Below, in pieces: positions 10,750-22,226 of a DNA stretch of 64,000 bases. The first letter of the stretch is position 1; every line of letters begins with the position of its first letter. The position numbers and the translations under genes are program-made. The notes beneath the pieces are model-generated. The model was not told the DNA's origin, made no database searches, and saw nothing but the letters and a program-made list of their open reading frames with translations. This DNA comes from Amesomyces nigricolor (lineage: Eukaryota > Ascomycota > Sordariomycetes > Sordariales > Chaetomiaceae), in NCBI GenBank assembly GCA_004802645.1, contig SRKS01000001.1:3844001-3908000 (forward strand), in the 5' to 3' direction.

Positions 10750-11754
10750 TCAGTAGTGGCCGTGGGACGCCCTGAAAGGGATTACGACTGGCCGTGCAAC
10801 CTCAATACCAGCCGCCGCAGCCCTTGCCAGAGCCAGCTCCATCTCCAACACGCCCTCCGGGATGAAATGGCGGCTGTAGAACTCTTTGACGTTGTCCCGG
10901 AAGTCCAACAAGTCGGCCCCAATGTTCTCTAGACGGTCTTCACCGCAACAAAGCTGGCCAGGAACGCAAGACTTTTCCCAGCTCGCCTCTATTTCTTCCT
11001 CGTCCGAGCTTGAGGGGCAGTCATAGGAGACGTTAAAAAAATGGCCATGGGCGCTTCGAGAACGCTCCAATCGGTCATTGCGGGTTCTGAGTGCTTCTTC
11101 CCACGAGTCTTGGAGTTCGTTAATGACGAATACCCGCTTCCTAGAGAAGTAGGCTTCGAAATCCTCGACAATGAACCACGATGCGGCGAGAGCAGGATCC
11201 GCAATCAGGAGCCGAGCCTCACGCTCAGCATCGTTGTGTGCCATGCATCCGGCCATACGATCTTTTGTCGCTGTCGCCTCGGGAAGTGGTAGCGCTACAA
11301 CCTCGATGCGGTCCTTGTATCGATGGGCATCATCCATAACACGTTGGTCGTATGTCAGCTCCGAGATCCGACGGGCGAGAAGGGCTGCACGGTCTCCGGT
11401 GGCACTGGGCGTGGTATCGTAGATGCGGATGCCAAACTGCGGTCGGTGCTTTTCGGCGTTCTGACTCGGTGGGGAGTTGCTGTAGCCGTCTGGGCTTTCT
11501 GGGTCGGTGGCCAGCAGCGTCAGTTGCATTTCGTACGCGGCGTAGGTCGGCGCACCATCGTGACTGGGAGCGGGCTCTACTACGACCTTGCGCGAGGGCA
11601 TGGGAGCCTTGCCGACGCTTGGTGGTAGTTTGCCCTGGGCGCGGAGCTGAGCTCTGGCTTCCTCCCGGGCCTCATCCTCGGCGGCCTCCCTTGCTAGCTG
11701 CTCCTCGGATGGTTCCTCGATTTCGATCTCGAGGCGCTCGCAGACATGGCACAT
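10750..11754 (-). CDS. Unknown fungal protein (334 aa)
   Basis: A single uninterrupted frame from ATG 11754 to TGA 10750. It opens with MCHVCERLEIEIEEP, a short Cys motif before an acidic, Ala/Glu/Arg-rich coiled-coil-like helix (residues 15-42). The rest mixes predicted helix and disorder and includes an SSSDEEEIE acidic patch at about 245-255 and Cys pairs in VPGQLCCGED. There is no signal peptide or membrane segment and I recognise no family. Codon usage is like that of the neighbouring housekeeping genes although it sits in the transposon island, so it looks like a resident gene. Confidence 0.6.
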   Translation of the reverse strand: MCHVCERLEIEIEEPSEEQLAREAAEDEAREEARAQLRAQGKLPPSVGKAPMPSRKVVVEPAPSHDGAPTYAAYEMQLTLLATDPESPDGYSNSPPSQNAEKHRPQFGIRIYDTTPSATGDRAALLARRISELTYDQRVMDDAHRYKDRIEVVALPLPEATATKDRMAGCMAHNDAEREARLLIADPALAASWFIVEDFEAYFSRKRVFVINELQDSWEEALRTRNDRLERSRSAHGHFFNVSYDCPSSSDEEEIEASWEKSCVPGQLCCGEDRLENIGADLLDFRDNVKEFYSRHFIPEGVLEMELALARAAAAGIEVARPVVIPFRASHGHY

Positions 11755-12268
11755 AATGGGCGAAGTCGGGGTTTCGTTTGGGGAGGGGAGATGGTGGAAT
11801 GTGGAAAGCGGAAAGTGAAAAAGGCAACAACAGATTTCCCCGCATCAGTCAGGGCCTTGGCCTTGGCGCCAATTTTAGCCCCCTACTTGTCTATCCACCC
11901 TAACCCTCAAAACGGCCAAACTGCCTTGCTGTTTGAATGCATTGTCCAAAGTTTCTGGCCGCGGCAGCGGCTGGCTGAATCTAATCCTGTTGCGCGCGCA
12001 AGGAAGAGACAGAAGAACAGAGAGAAAACTGGTGATCTTGTTGTTTTGTTGGATGCTTGCTAGCGAGGAATCAAGCCGCTTGCAGAGCCAAAAGGTGTGG
12101 GCAACGTGGGGCGGTCTGGTCGGCAGATGGCTGCGTGGGCGGTCAGCCCCGTAGCCGCAACAAATCCTTTGAAAAAAAACTTCCGAATACTTTATAATAC
12201 CCTATTGCTCTAAGATATAGCCCGAAGCCTTTTGGGAGGCTGTTGTTAATTATGGCTCTTAGTGTAGC
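11755..12268. other. Intergenic / promoter of the unknown 334-aa gene
   Basis: Holds the upstream region of the minus-strand gene. A 12-bp motif, TATAGCCCGAAG, at 12216-12227 recurs in the same orientation at 13058-13069, flanking the mobile-element nest. No gene seen. Confidence 0.4.
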
Positions 12269-12442
12269 TGTAACGGGCTGAGCCCCGGAGAGGCCTCGAT
12301 GACTCTCAGCCAACCCCTGAAAATCTCCCGGCCAACGACTGCATCAACAATCCCCATCAACGACTCCATCACACTTACCCCTTTTACACTTAGTGTCTCG
12401 CTCCGGTCAGAGGAAGGCCTCCGCAACGCGTTGGCCTGTTTC
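12269..12442 (-). mobile_element. Inverted, truncated MITE arm
   Basis: Begins TGTAACGGGCTGAGCCCCGG and reads as a diverged reverse complement of the right-hand part of the 235-bp MITE, ending at GGCCTGTTTC, exactly where the next copy begins. Several mismatches separate it from the two matching copies, so it is older. The remainder of the element is not found beyond the next copy, so this arm is truncated rather than split by insertion. Confidence 0.6.
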
Positions 12443-12677
12443 TGTAACGGTCTTAGGAGTGTATTGCAACTATCTAATGACGACTCTACGAGTACAACTA
12501 AGCTTGAAGAAAGAAAGGAAAACAGAGAAACAGGCCAACGCGTTGCGGAGGCCTTCCTCTGGCCAGAGGGAGACACTAAGTGTGAAAGGGGTAAGTGTGA
12601 TGGGGTCGTTGATGGAGTCGTTGATGGAGTCGTTGGCCGAGGGTCACCGAGGCCTCTCCGGGGCTCAGCCCGTTACA
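12443..12677 (+). mobile_element. MITE-like element copy 2 (235 bp)
   Basis: Same length and, by reading, same sequence as the element at 8445-8679, with TGTAACGG / CCGTTACA ends. With the inverted arm just before it, the two form a large inverted repeat (12269-12677) with about 30 bp of matching outer ends, which could fold back or act as one compound element. Confidence 0.75.
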
Positions 12678-12701
12678 GGTGTCTTCCCGTCTCAGGCGAG
12701 T

Positions 12702-13166
12702 CGAGTAAAGCGACCGTACACACCCCCCTACACCCCCCCCTTACGTCTCAAGCACCACCAACGCGCAACCAACTCTTCCAACAACAACATAGCAAAGCCG
12801 CTGAAACTATTCCCATCTCTCGTGCCGACCTCTACACTGGCCAACCGTACTGCTACCGCCGAGCGAGCCGCTACAGTTACGCCCGACGCGTCAGCTATCG
12901 ACGAGATCTAGCGCAGTCTTCACCGGGCAGACGGGCAGACGGGCAGGGGCGGTGACCGTGGGCAAGCGGGCAGGGCCAGGGCGGGCAAGGCTGAAATTGC
13001 CTTTATGAGCAATCCAGCCAGAGCCCGGTATCCAGTAATTTGCTCAGTGTGATAACTATAGCCCGAAGTGTTTTGTTGACCATGGCGACATGAGGCCCAA
13101 GGGGGTTTGGATAGTATACGGGGGGGTATACAGTCGCTCTACTCAAGGATACGTTCGCTTTACTCG
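12702..13166. mobile_element. Second short TIR element (465 bp)
   Basis: A perfect 12-bp inverted repeat, CGAGTAAAGCGA at 12702-12713 and TCGCTTTACTCG at 13155-13166, extends to about 16 of 17 bases. A related sub-terminal motif (C-run flanked by GTATAC-like sequence and AGAGCGA) is repeated inside the right end at about 13116-13142. The interior has no intact ORF. This fits a non-autonomous DNA transposon of a different family from the TGTAACGG elements; the superfamily cannot be told from this. Confidence 0.5.
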
Positions 13167-14039
13167 GCTCGGTCTCAGAGTTCAGGTGCGCCCTTAGCTG
13201 TTGCCATGGCTGTATTTCTTACGTCGCACCTGAAGGGCTGTATGGTCTCAAACCCCCGAATCCCCTCCATTTTTTGCCTAGGGAGAAGTCAGGCACCTCT
13301 TCATACATATTTTCATCTCAACAAGAGGCTCAAGATAGACATCAACCCAAACAAACACACCACCACCTTGTTCCCTCTCAGCTGATTCAACAAAACAATA
13401 AAGCGTAGTATAACTTGAACTAGGCAAAGTAGGTAGTGGCTTGAAAGAAACAGGCGTGTGTGGAATACAGAAGATGCTTAGGAACAAATGAACGGGGCCC
13501 AACGACGACAAGAAACAAGAAACCAAAACCAAGAAAACCCAACGGGTTTGAGCTGCAGCCATCCTGCTGCTGCGGCTGCCCAACCAACGGCATTCATCCT
13601 CTCCCCTTTCTTCTCCTCCTCTCTCCTCTCCTCCCCTCTCTCCTCTCTCCTCTCCTCCCGTTCTAATGCCTTATTACCACCACCTCCCACTGACCACTCC
13701 CTGCTCAACTCAACCTGGACTGTTTGACCTCCGGCAGCACCCTCCACCTCGGGTCATGCGACTTCCCAACCGGCTGGCACTAGATGGGGTGGTTCTTGTT
13801 ACGGAGTTAATCAGCCAGTTAGCATGGCCTACTGCTGAAGCAGTGATATAGCTGGACCTTGTCGTGGCCATCCATAGAGGTTACCGTTCAAAGGCCCCGA
13901 CGGACCGTTAACTCCATCTGGCAATGTGTTGCTCCCCAAATGTTGTCAAATGCCCTCTCTGACCAGAGACAAAGGTTGTCGTTTTGAGGGCGGACATCGC
14001 TTCCCAACTCGACGAGACGAGAAATATCCCCTCTCGTCC
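13167..14039. other. Intergenic, with pyrimidine-rich tract
   Basis: Includes a roughly 60-bp CT-rich tract (about 13599-13661, CTCTCCTC-type repeats). No supported gene. The last part is the 3' flank of the SLA1 gene. Confidence 0.5.
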
Positions 14040-17000
14040 TCAGAACCCAAACGGATTGTCCGGCGCTACAACCCCGTTAGTACACCACACCAATCACACC
14101 AAAACAACAAGAAAACTTACTAGCAGCAGCCAAATTCGCTCTCCTCCCCGTCGGCTGCGGCGCGATCTTCTTCTGCCCTTCAGGCACGCCAAACCGCACC
14201 GGCGGCGGCGGCCCCGTCTTCTGCGGCACAAGCGGCTGCATGGGGGGCGCCAGCCCGCCACCACCAAACCCAGTTTGCTGCGGCGGCGGCTGCTGCGGAG
14301 GCAATCCAAATCCTGTCTGCTGCGGTTGCATCGGAGGTTGCATCCCAAATCCAGTCTGCTGCGGCTGCATGCCCATTCCCATCATGGGCAGTCCAGTTTG
14401 CTGGGGTTGCTGTTGCTGCTGCTGGGGGAACCCACCGCCCATGCCAAACCCAGTCTGTTGGACCTGCATCGGCTGTTGCATACCCGTAGGCTGAGGCATC
14501 ATCCCCGTAGGCTGGGACATGAATGGCGATGGCTGCATCCCAAACCCAGTTTGTTGTTGAGGCATACCCGTCATCATAGGCATCATCATCCCCTGCTGCC
14601 CTTGCTGCTGCTGCAAATACTGCTGCTGCAACCTCTGCTGCGTGAGATCATTCAGACTCTGACCCATCGGCGCCACCTGCTGCTGAGGATAGCCCGTCAT
14701 CTGCGGCTGGAGCGGGGGCGGAGCAAAGGGGCTTGGCTGGGCGGATTGGGGCGCGCTGAGGGGGCGAGAGGGGGGCGGGGGTGGCATCAGGCCTGGCTGG
14801 CCCGTGTTGTACTGCGGGGCCATGGGGCGTTGGCGGGCGATGGTTTGAGGGAGTTGGGATGTGACGGTGGGGGGTTGCATGCCGGTGAAGAAGGACGGTG
14901 TAGCGCCCGTGGGTTGGGGGAGTTGAGGCGGAGCGGGCGCGGGGGCCGGGGCCGGGGCGAGGTTCAGGACGGGTGGTGGTGCGGGGGGTTGGACCTTCTC
15001 GGGGGTTAGGGGTTGCGAGAGGAGGGACAGTTCCTGCATTGAGCCGGTGAGAGGGGTGGGTGCGGGAGCGGGGATGGCCGTCGGAGCAGCAGCCGGAGCG
15101 GGAGCCGGAACTGGAGCCGGGGCAGGAGCAGGGGGTGCCTGTTGAGGAGCCGGCTCCGGAGTCTTTGAAGGCTTCACAGCCCAAGCATCGTCGTCGAACC
15201 CGCCGGAAGGCTTGGAAGCGACCGCCGCTGGCGCCGCTGGAGGGGGGGTCGCCACAGTCGGAGACGCAACCTTGACCTCACCCGGGACCACTGGCTGCTC
15301 CTTCTGCTGCGAGAATGCCTTGGGATCGACCGTGTTGTTGGTCTCAACGGGCGGCGCCGGGCGTCCCTTGCGGGTGTTATTCCGTAGCGTCCCACCAGGA
15401 CCCGAGAACAGCCCGCCCGCGCTCTCCTCATCACCCTTCTTGCCGCGACAGTACTTGACGTCCAGATATCGGGTGACCTTGATAATGTCACCTTCACGGA
15501 AGCCCAAGTTCCTCAGCACAGAAGCATCCACATCCGGCAGGACGCTCTCGTCCATCGACTCCCTCGCAAAGGCCTGGGCGTAGCGCTCGCACAGAGCGGG
15601 CTGGACGTCGCAGGCCAGGAAGAAGGGGAACCAATCGTGCTCGGGCTTCTTGGGCTCGACGGAGGCGCCGACCTTGGCGGCGGGCTGGGATGACTTGCGT
15701 GAGCTCTCGGCGCTGGTGGCGGCGGAGGCGCGCTTCTTGAGGTCGGACAGCGGCTTGTCCTCGTCGAGCGAGATACCCGTGACGCGCTCGACATACTCGA
15801 GGTCGGCGAGCGACATCTTGCCGACGGGCACGGCGATGCGCACGCCGTTGAGCTTGTGCAGGTTGAGCTTGCCGTCCTTCATGCCGAGGAACTGGGCCTC
15901 AACGGTGAAGGACTTGGAGCGGTCGGTCCAGGTGCGGATCTTGGAGGGATCGGGTTCTATCCGGGTTAGCACCGCCTTCCAGTTCTCTAATCATGGGGTG
16001 AACTTACTCGATTTGCCGTTGGACCTAGACCCCGAGGCCTCGGCGCGGCCGTTCTCGCGTCTGCTTCGCTGTTGCCCCTCGGTGTTACCCTTTGTGACCG
16101 AAAACAGACTACTACTCCGCTCGGGCAAAAGCAAACCGGGGCCTACCTCTGCAGATCTCTTTTCCCTCTCGCGCTCCCTCTCGTCCTCGCGCTGGCCGGC
16201 CTTAATGGCCTGCTTCGTCAGGCGCGCCTCCTCCATGCGGTTCTGCTCGACGGTCGACCGGCCCGAGTTGACGCCGGCGGGCGATGACGCGGCCGGTTCG
16301 AGCACTCCCGTCACCTCGATGTAGCTGCTGGGCACGACGCCCTCCTTCTGGTTCTTGACGCGGCGGACCATCCACCACTCCTCGCTCTTGGTGTCGTCGA
16401 GGATGATGACCTCATCCCCGATGCCGACCGTCACCTCGTCCTCACCCTGGGCCATGAAGTCGTACATGACGACGCCCTTCTTCTGCTGGATGGCCTTGTG
16501 GCTCGTGCTGGCCATGATGACCTCGCGCAAGCCCTCGGCGCGCACGGCGCCGGCCAGCTCGCCGAGCATGGCGACGATTTCCTCGGCGGTATCCTTAGCG
16601 CCGGCGTGAAAATCGACGCTCTTGCTCGGCTTGACCAACTCCATAAAAACATGCTTGCCCTCGCGCGAGTAGTGGGTCATGCGGTCGGCAGTCCATTCGA
16701 TCGCGGGCCCGTCCGAGGCGTGCTCTGGCGCAATCAAGATGATGCCCGTCCGCAGGTTGACTCCCAAGGTGGTCGGCATCTTCTTCTTCTTGCCCATGAC
16801 CGAGACCATCTCGTTGATGTTGTACAGGTGAAAGTCGCCGGGGGTCAGGGGCGCCGTCTTCGGGGTCCGCGGTGTGTCGTAATCGCGGCTGCGGTGTTCT
16901 ACCGGCGGGGACATGCGGGGGGATTCTACCGAGTACTGAGAATCGCCGCGTGGGCGGGCAGGGAGCGGGGGAGATTTGACGCTGTCGTCCTCGTCCTCAA

Positions 17001-17694
17001 AATGGGCCCTTCGGGGCGCGAGATTGAGGGGCGCGGGTGGGGGATGCGACGAGCCAGAGCGGGCAGCCATCATTCCAGCGATCATTGAGGCCGGGTTGGG
17101 GGCGGCGGGGGAGTCGGGCTCGGGTTCAGACGGCACAGGGTTCCTCGTGGGCAGAGGTGGGCTCTGGACATCGCTGCTCGGGGTTCGGGCGGGAAGGGGC
17201 GGCGGCGTCGGCATGGGCGCTTCAACCTCCTCCTCTTCCTCACCCCCATCCTTCAACTCGATGTAGTTCGCCGGGACGAAGCCATACTCTCCATCATGTC
17301 CCACCAGAATCCAGTCCGGATCCGAGGTGTCGTAGACGTCCAGCTGCGCATCGTCCGGGAACGACAGCTCCTCGTCGGTCTGGCGGGTGTATTCGTAGAC
17401 CGCGCGGGCTTTCCCCTGGGGCTGTGCCTATTCTCGCAAAAGCATGTCAAAACCAGCTCCTCCATCAACCCACCCTCGCATCCAAAGGAAACATACCTCC
17501 TCAATGTAGTTGTTCGGAATCAAACCGACGGGCTCCTCCTCATCCTCACCGGTAGCCTTCTTCTTGGCCTTCCACCAGTCATCGTCGGCGCTCTTCTCCA
17601 GCACGTACAGCAAGTCGCCCTCGTTGATCTGCAGCTCGCCCTCGGCCTGGGGCGCGTAGTCGTAGACGGCCCGGTAGACGCCGACAAAGGCCAT
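14040..17694 (-). CDS. SLA1: Actin cytoskeleton-regulatory complex protein SLA1
   Basis: Four exons on the minus strand: 17694-17497, 17427-16008, 15956-14121 and 14065-14040, giving 1159 residues. All three introns have GT/AG ends and the last exon restores the usual TPDNPFGF C-terminus. SLA1 is an endocytic coat adaptor that binds cargo and clathrin and restrains Las17/Arp2/3 actin assembly. Visible domains are SH3-1 (about 3-67), SH3-2 (about 70-125), SH3-3 (about 384-440, VMYDFMAQGEDE), SHD1 (about 540-605), the SAM-like SHD2 (about 645-707) and a long Pro/Gln tail with many QQTGFG-type repeats (about 990-1100). Such Thr-containing repeats are phosphorylated by Ark1/Prk1 kinases in yeast. 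Domain order matches the yeast protein. Confidence 0.95.
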
Positions 17695-18840
17695 GGTCAG
17701 CGGGTGGTCGATAAAAGGTTATTGCCTCGTCGGGATGGGTGGCGGCATCGGGGCCTCGGCAGGGTGTGTGTGTCGTGTCGTGTCGTGTCGTGTTCGAGGT
17801 GGTACGGCGGGGAGGCCACTTCAGCTTGGAACCAAGCAGACGCAGGTGTCGTCGCGGGGGTGCGTGCAGCGTGCAGCAAGCAGGCAGGCTCGGGGGATGG
17901 TTGGGCGTCTCTGTTGGCCAGATTGGGCCGGGTCTGGATCTGGGACGGACCTGGAACAGGCACGAGGTGGGACAGGAGGCAATCAGAGCTGCTGCTATTA
18001 GAATTAAATAAGTAAGACTTCAATGTTGCACGAAGACTGCGTCGGCGCAGTTCGTGGCGTCGGCACACTCGGGAACTGAGTGACTTTGCCAACCAGGATT
18101 CTCCCCCGTTGTCGCGGGCTCGGGCTGATCTTGCTGAGGTAAAGGAGGTTGGCGGGCAGCGGGCAGTGGGCACTGGGCTCGTTGGGTCATCGCCTGTGGA
18201 CTGGGCTGTGGAGAACATGGCAGCGGGCAGGGGAAGTGGGTCTCGTCATCAACAGCTCTCTTATCGCGAATTATCGAATTACCTCTTTACCGGGGTATTG
18301 TCCGGCAAGTCGGGCTAGCTCCCGGTGTCTCAGTCCAAAGACGGGTGTGGTTGAGCATGATTCTCAAGGGTTGATAACCATCTCCAACAGAAGAAATAAA
18401 CAACTGTTCACCAAAGACGAAACTTGGGAAGACCTCGAGTCTTCCAACAAACAAGAGAAGAGCACAAACAGGGAAATTACGGACCTGTATCCCTGGAGCA
18501 TGACGAAATGCACGTGCTGCATCACGAGGAACCCCTGACACGCTTCGCTTGTAAATCGATCTGAATATCCCCTGAGGCATAAGTCTATTTCAAAACACTA
18601 CAAATCCAGTCCGTAACCATAGATCCCGTCCAAACCTCTCACCCCGCAGAGACCCGTTACCATATTCCCCTGTCCCATCTCCGTCTCACTGTACCATAAA
18701 CCACCCATCCATCCTAATACCCTCCTCCTATCCACCTTCTCCCCTCGCTCCCTTCCCCTTCCCCTATCTCCCCTTCACCTTACCCCCCCCTCAACTCCCG
18801 TTATTTTCCTTTCCCATTCAGACATAAGAACAGAGAAAAA
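17695..18840. other. Promoter of SLA1 and 3' flank of AMP deaminase gene
   Basis: Contains a short pentanucleotide microsatellite (GTGTC, four to five units, about 17768-17793) just upstream of the SLA1 start. No supported gene. Confidence 0.5.
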
Positions 18841-21800
18841 TCAATCATCCTCCCTCCGACTCCCCTTCCTCACCTGACTCCTCGACACCATCCCCGGAAA
18901 ATACCTCGGCTCATGCCCCGACAGGTGATGCACCTCCCCCTCCGCACCACCAACACCAACACTCGGCGTGCCGACCCCCGACCCGGGGATCGAACCCCCC
19001 AGCACTGGTGACGGAAGAACCGGGCTGTTGGTATACGTCTGGTGGTGGTGGTGGTGGTGGTGGTGGTGGTGGCCCATGCTCGCTCGGGAGAAGGTTGGGC
19101 TGCCCGCCATTTGGGTTTGCAGTTCGGGGCGGCGGGAAGGACTGGCGGGTTGTTGGTAACCTGAGTCTGCGAGAGCGGCGGCGGCGGTGGCGGCTCCGCA
19201 GAGAATTGCTGCCGGGGCGGGCATTGGTGCGGCGGCGGCGGGGGTGTCGGTTGAGAGGATGGGGGAGCGGGGGATGGCGGGCGCGGCGGAAGTGGGTTCC
19301 GGGCTGGAGGGGGTTTCGATGGGGAGAGCGTTGTAGCGCTCGACCCTGAGGGGGGATAAGTGGTTAGTGGTTGATGGGGGTGTGAGGGGCGGAAAGGACG
19401 TACATCATCTTCTCCTCCATCAGTGTGTGGTGTCTAAACTCCTCTCTGCGATCCGGCACGTTGGTCTTGACCATGGTGTTCCCGCGCCTGCCCGGCATAT
19501 GGAAGTTCTGCCCCAGCCACTGCTGCTTCACTGAAAACTCATACCCGCTCTGCTTGACCGAGTTCTTTGCCAGCTCACACATGTCGACCGAGCTCAGCTT
19601 ACAGATCTGCGCCGCCACCGCGTACTCCTCGATCAGGGGCTCCTTGGTAAACGCAAATTGCAGCGGATCATCCGTCGACAGCGACACGTTCAGCCCGCGC
19701 TTGAAGTACTGGTGGAACGGGTTGCGCTCGTACGCCAGGAACAGCGCGTTGTTGCTGAGCGGCGACATGGCGATGCCGATCTGCTCCAGATAAAAGATGT
19801 ACTGCAGCAGGGGGACCTTGCGGAGCAGCAGGCCGTGACTGATGCTGTGGCAGCAGAGCGCAGCGACCGCCAAGTGCTCGCTGTCGCCGGCCTCGCCGCA
19901 ATGCGGGCGCAGCACGAACGTACTGAACCCGCGCTGCTTGCGGAAGTGGTTGAGCGACGTCATGTTGGCGAAGAGGTGGTAGATCCAGTACGTGTACGGC
20001 GGGTTTTGCTTCGAGTCCCAGACGCGCGGCACGGGGAACTTCTTAAACAGCCGCCGCTCGACCTTGCTCTCGTCGTCGACGCTGTCGAAGCCGATGACGC
20101 GCTGCAGGAACACGTGCAGCTTGGGGTGACTCGTCGGGTCCTTGGTCACCTCGAACAGCGGCTGGAACAGGTTCTTGATGATCTGCTCGAACGAGCTCAT
20201 CATGCCGCTGCTCTTGTAGACATCGTACAGCCGCGGGATCTGGATCAGCCACCGCACGTTGTGCGAGAAGAGCTTGTTGTCGATAACCCACGCGGCGAGG
20301 TTGTCCCACTCGTCGAGCGACCTGCCGTAGATGGAGATGCGCCACTCGACCATCTGGTACTTGCTCGACTCGAGATCGGCAATCACCTCCTTGGTGATCT
20401 CGGCCAGATAGCGGCCCTTGATAAAGTTGTCCGTCTTGAGGAAGATGGTGCGCAGACGGGATTCGCCGATCGGGTTATATTTGAGGTTGAACTTGTCGAA
20501 GCGATGGAACGAGTCCTTGTGGGCGTGCATGTCGAGGGTGTCGATCGAGAGGTCGTAGGCCGTCAGGTTGATACTCTCAAACACCTCGGCCAACGTCAGG
20601 TGCTTGCCGTCGCGGAAGAGCACTATCTCGTCCGGGTACTTCTTCATCTTGCTCTTGATGAAGCGCAGCAGATGCTTCTGGTTCATGCATGCCGAGTGAT
20701 GAACGTGGGTGTCGACCTTGCGTACGTTGTAGAAGTCACGATGCGGCACCTTTTTGCTGTCGGCCGTCTCCTGGTACTCGTTGAGAAGGATGTACAGGTT
20801 GAACTTGCCCTCCAGGTACTGCAGGCGCCGGTATGCAAAGCTCTTGCTGGGGCCGTCCGAGGAGACGTTCAGGATATGATCGAGGTCCATGTAGTACTCC
20901 TTGATGGTGGGCACGTTAACTACGGGCGTGTCGGCCTTCTCAGCCTGCTCGTTCTCGTAGACCTGATACACTCCGTTGTCGTCCAGCTGGTACGTCATCT
21001 CTGTGCTGCCCGGCAGAGGCAGCAAGTCCTCCATGTCAAAGTCCTCGCCGACATCCTGTCCGGGCTTGCGTCTCCTAGCATGCGACTTGTGCGGGCTACC
21101 AGGGCCGTGGCTGGCCGGGTGCTCGCCGGAGCGCTGCTTGTCGACATTCAACACCAAGCTGTTGGCCATGCTGTTATTGGCGCTGCCGCCGCCCCGCGCG
21201 GCCTTTTCGTGGTCTTCGGTCCACGCTGGTTCAGGAGGAGCCGGGTAGATGTTCCAGCTCGGGTCATCCTTGGGGTTGTCAGTGGGCCCCTGGAGGGACA
21301 GCCGGATGTACTTGTGCCGGATGTCCAGGACCTTCTGGACGTTCTTGAAGATGGCGCTCAGCTCTGCGTTAATTGACGGGTCGGCGTCCATGAAAGTGCT
21401 GCTGCCGATACCGGCGACCGCACCGTTAAGGAGCATCTGCTGCTGAACAACAGCAGGATCCAGCTGCGCAGGCGCCCCGCCGGCGTTACTAAGATGTGCA
21501 AAGCTACCACGGCTGGCAAGATTCTCGGCTCCGATATAGCTGGGCTCCCTCTTCATAGACCCGCTGAGCGCCGGCTCAGGGATCTGGGACAAGTCCAGTT
21601 CGGAAAGCTTCATGTTGCCAAAGCTCTGGCTCATCGACGCCAGATCATGGTACGACGAGGCCGCCGCCGACAACAACGGGCTCGTCTGGGGCGACATGTG
21701 AGCCAGCTGGTTAAGTTGGGTCCTGCTTTCGGCCTGGCTGCGCTGGTAGAACAGCTTCGCGTCGGTCTGGCTCATCTGGCGTTCAGCCACGAGGTCGTAA

Positions 21801-22226
21801 AAGGCGGTCTTGTGGGGCAGGTCGCGGGGGAGCATGCCGTCCTCCATTTCATCGAGCAGGGGGCGCCGCGCGTGGCTGTCGTCTGGGCTGGCGTCGGCCT
21901 CCATGTTATGCTGCGGCTGGCGGTCGGCGTCGTCGTCCCCATTGGGTTCGTCGTCGGAGTCTGCGCCACTCTGGCCGTGCGCCCTGTACTCCTCGTCGTC
22001 TGAATCCAGGGCGGGCATCTGGGTTGCTGCGACCTTGGGTGACGTCGAGTTGGACGAGTACGGATGGTCTGGGTTACGAAGTCAATGTCTTGTTCCACGA
22101 GAGGGATGTTGTGTTTGCTTTGGGCTGCTGTGGCCGCGTGTTGTTGTCTTAGGACGGTTGGTCGGGCGGGAAGCACAACGGGTTTTATCGCGTCTCTTAG
22201 ACTCAACTGGGACACTTACCCGCCAT
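18841..22226 (-). CDS. AMD1: AMP deaminase
   Basis: Three coding exons (22226-22220, 22068-19404, 19345-18841) encode 1058 residues. The enzyme converts AMP to IMP in purine interconversion in the cytosol. Seen in the sequence: metal/substrate His motif THVHHSACMNQKHLLRFIK (about 455), RSFxR/RHC-like region FVLRPHCGEAGD (about 725) and SLSTDDPLQFAFTKEP (about 800), the metal and general-base region. QFAF is, from memory, also the form in yeast. The first coding exon is only 7 nt (ATGGCGG) before a 151-bp intron; splicing gives MADHPYSSNS. A later in-frame ATG at 22018 would lose just 19 residues. The C-terminal extension after about 890 is low-complexity and includes ten consecutive His (codons at 19041-19073). 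The long frame on the opposite strand (19658-21376) is a shadow. Confidence 0.95.
19041..19073 (-). repeat. In-frame CAC trinucleotide run (His10)
   Basis: A GGT/GTG-type trinucleotide run on the plus strand reads as ten consecutive His codons in the AMP deaminase C-terminal tail. Such runs are slippage-prone and likely vary in length between strains. Confidence 0.8.

Noticed and set aside
19658..21376. 572-codon plus-strand open frame
   Set aside because: It lies wholly antisense to the AMP deaminase exon and has no domain; it is a by-product of biased codon use.
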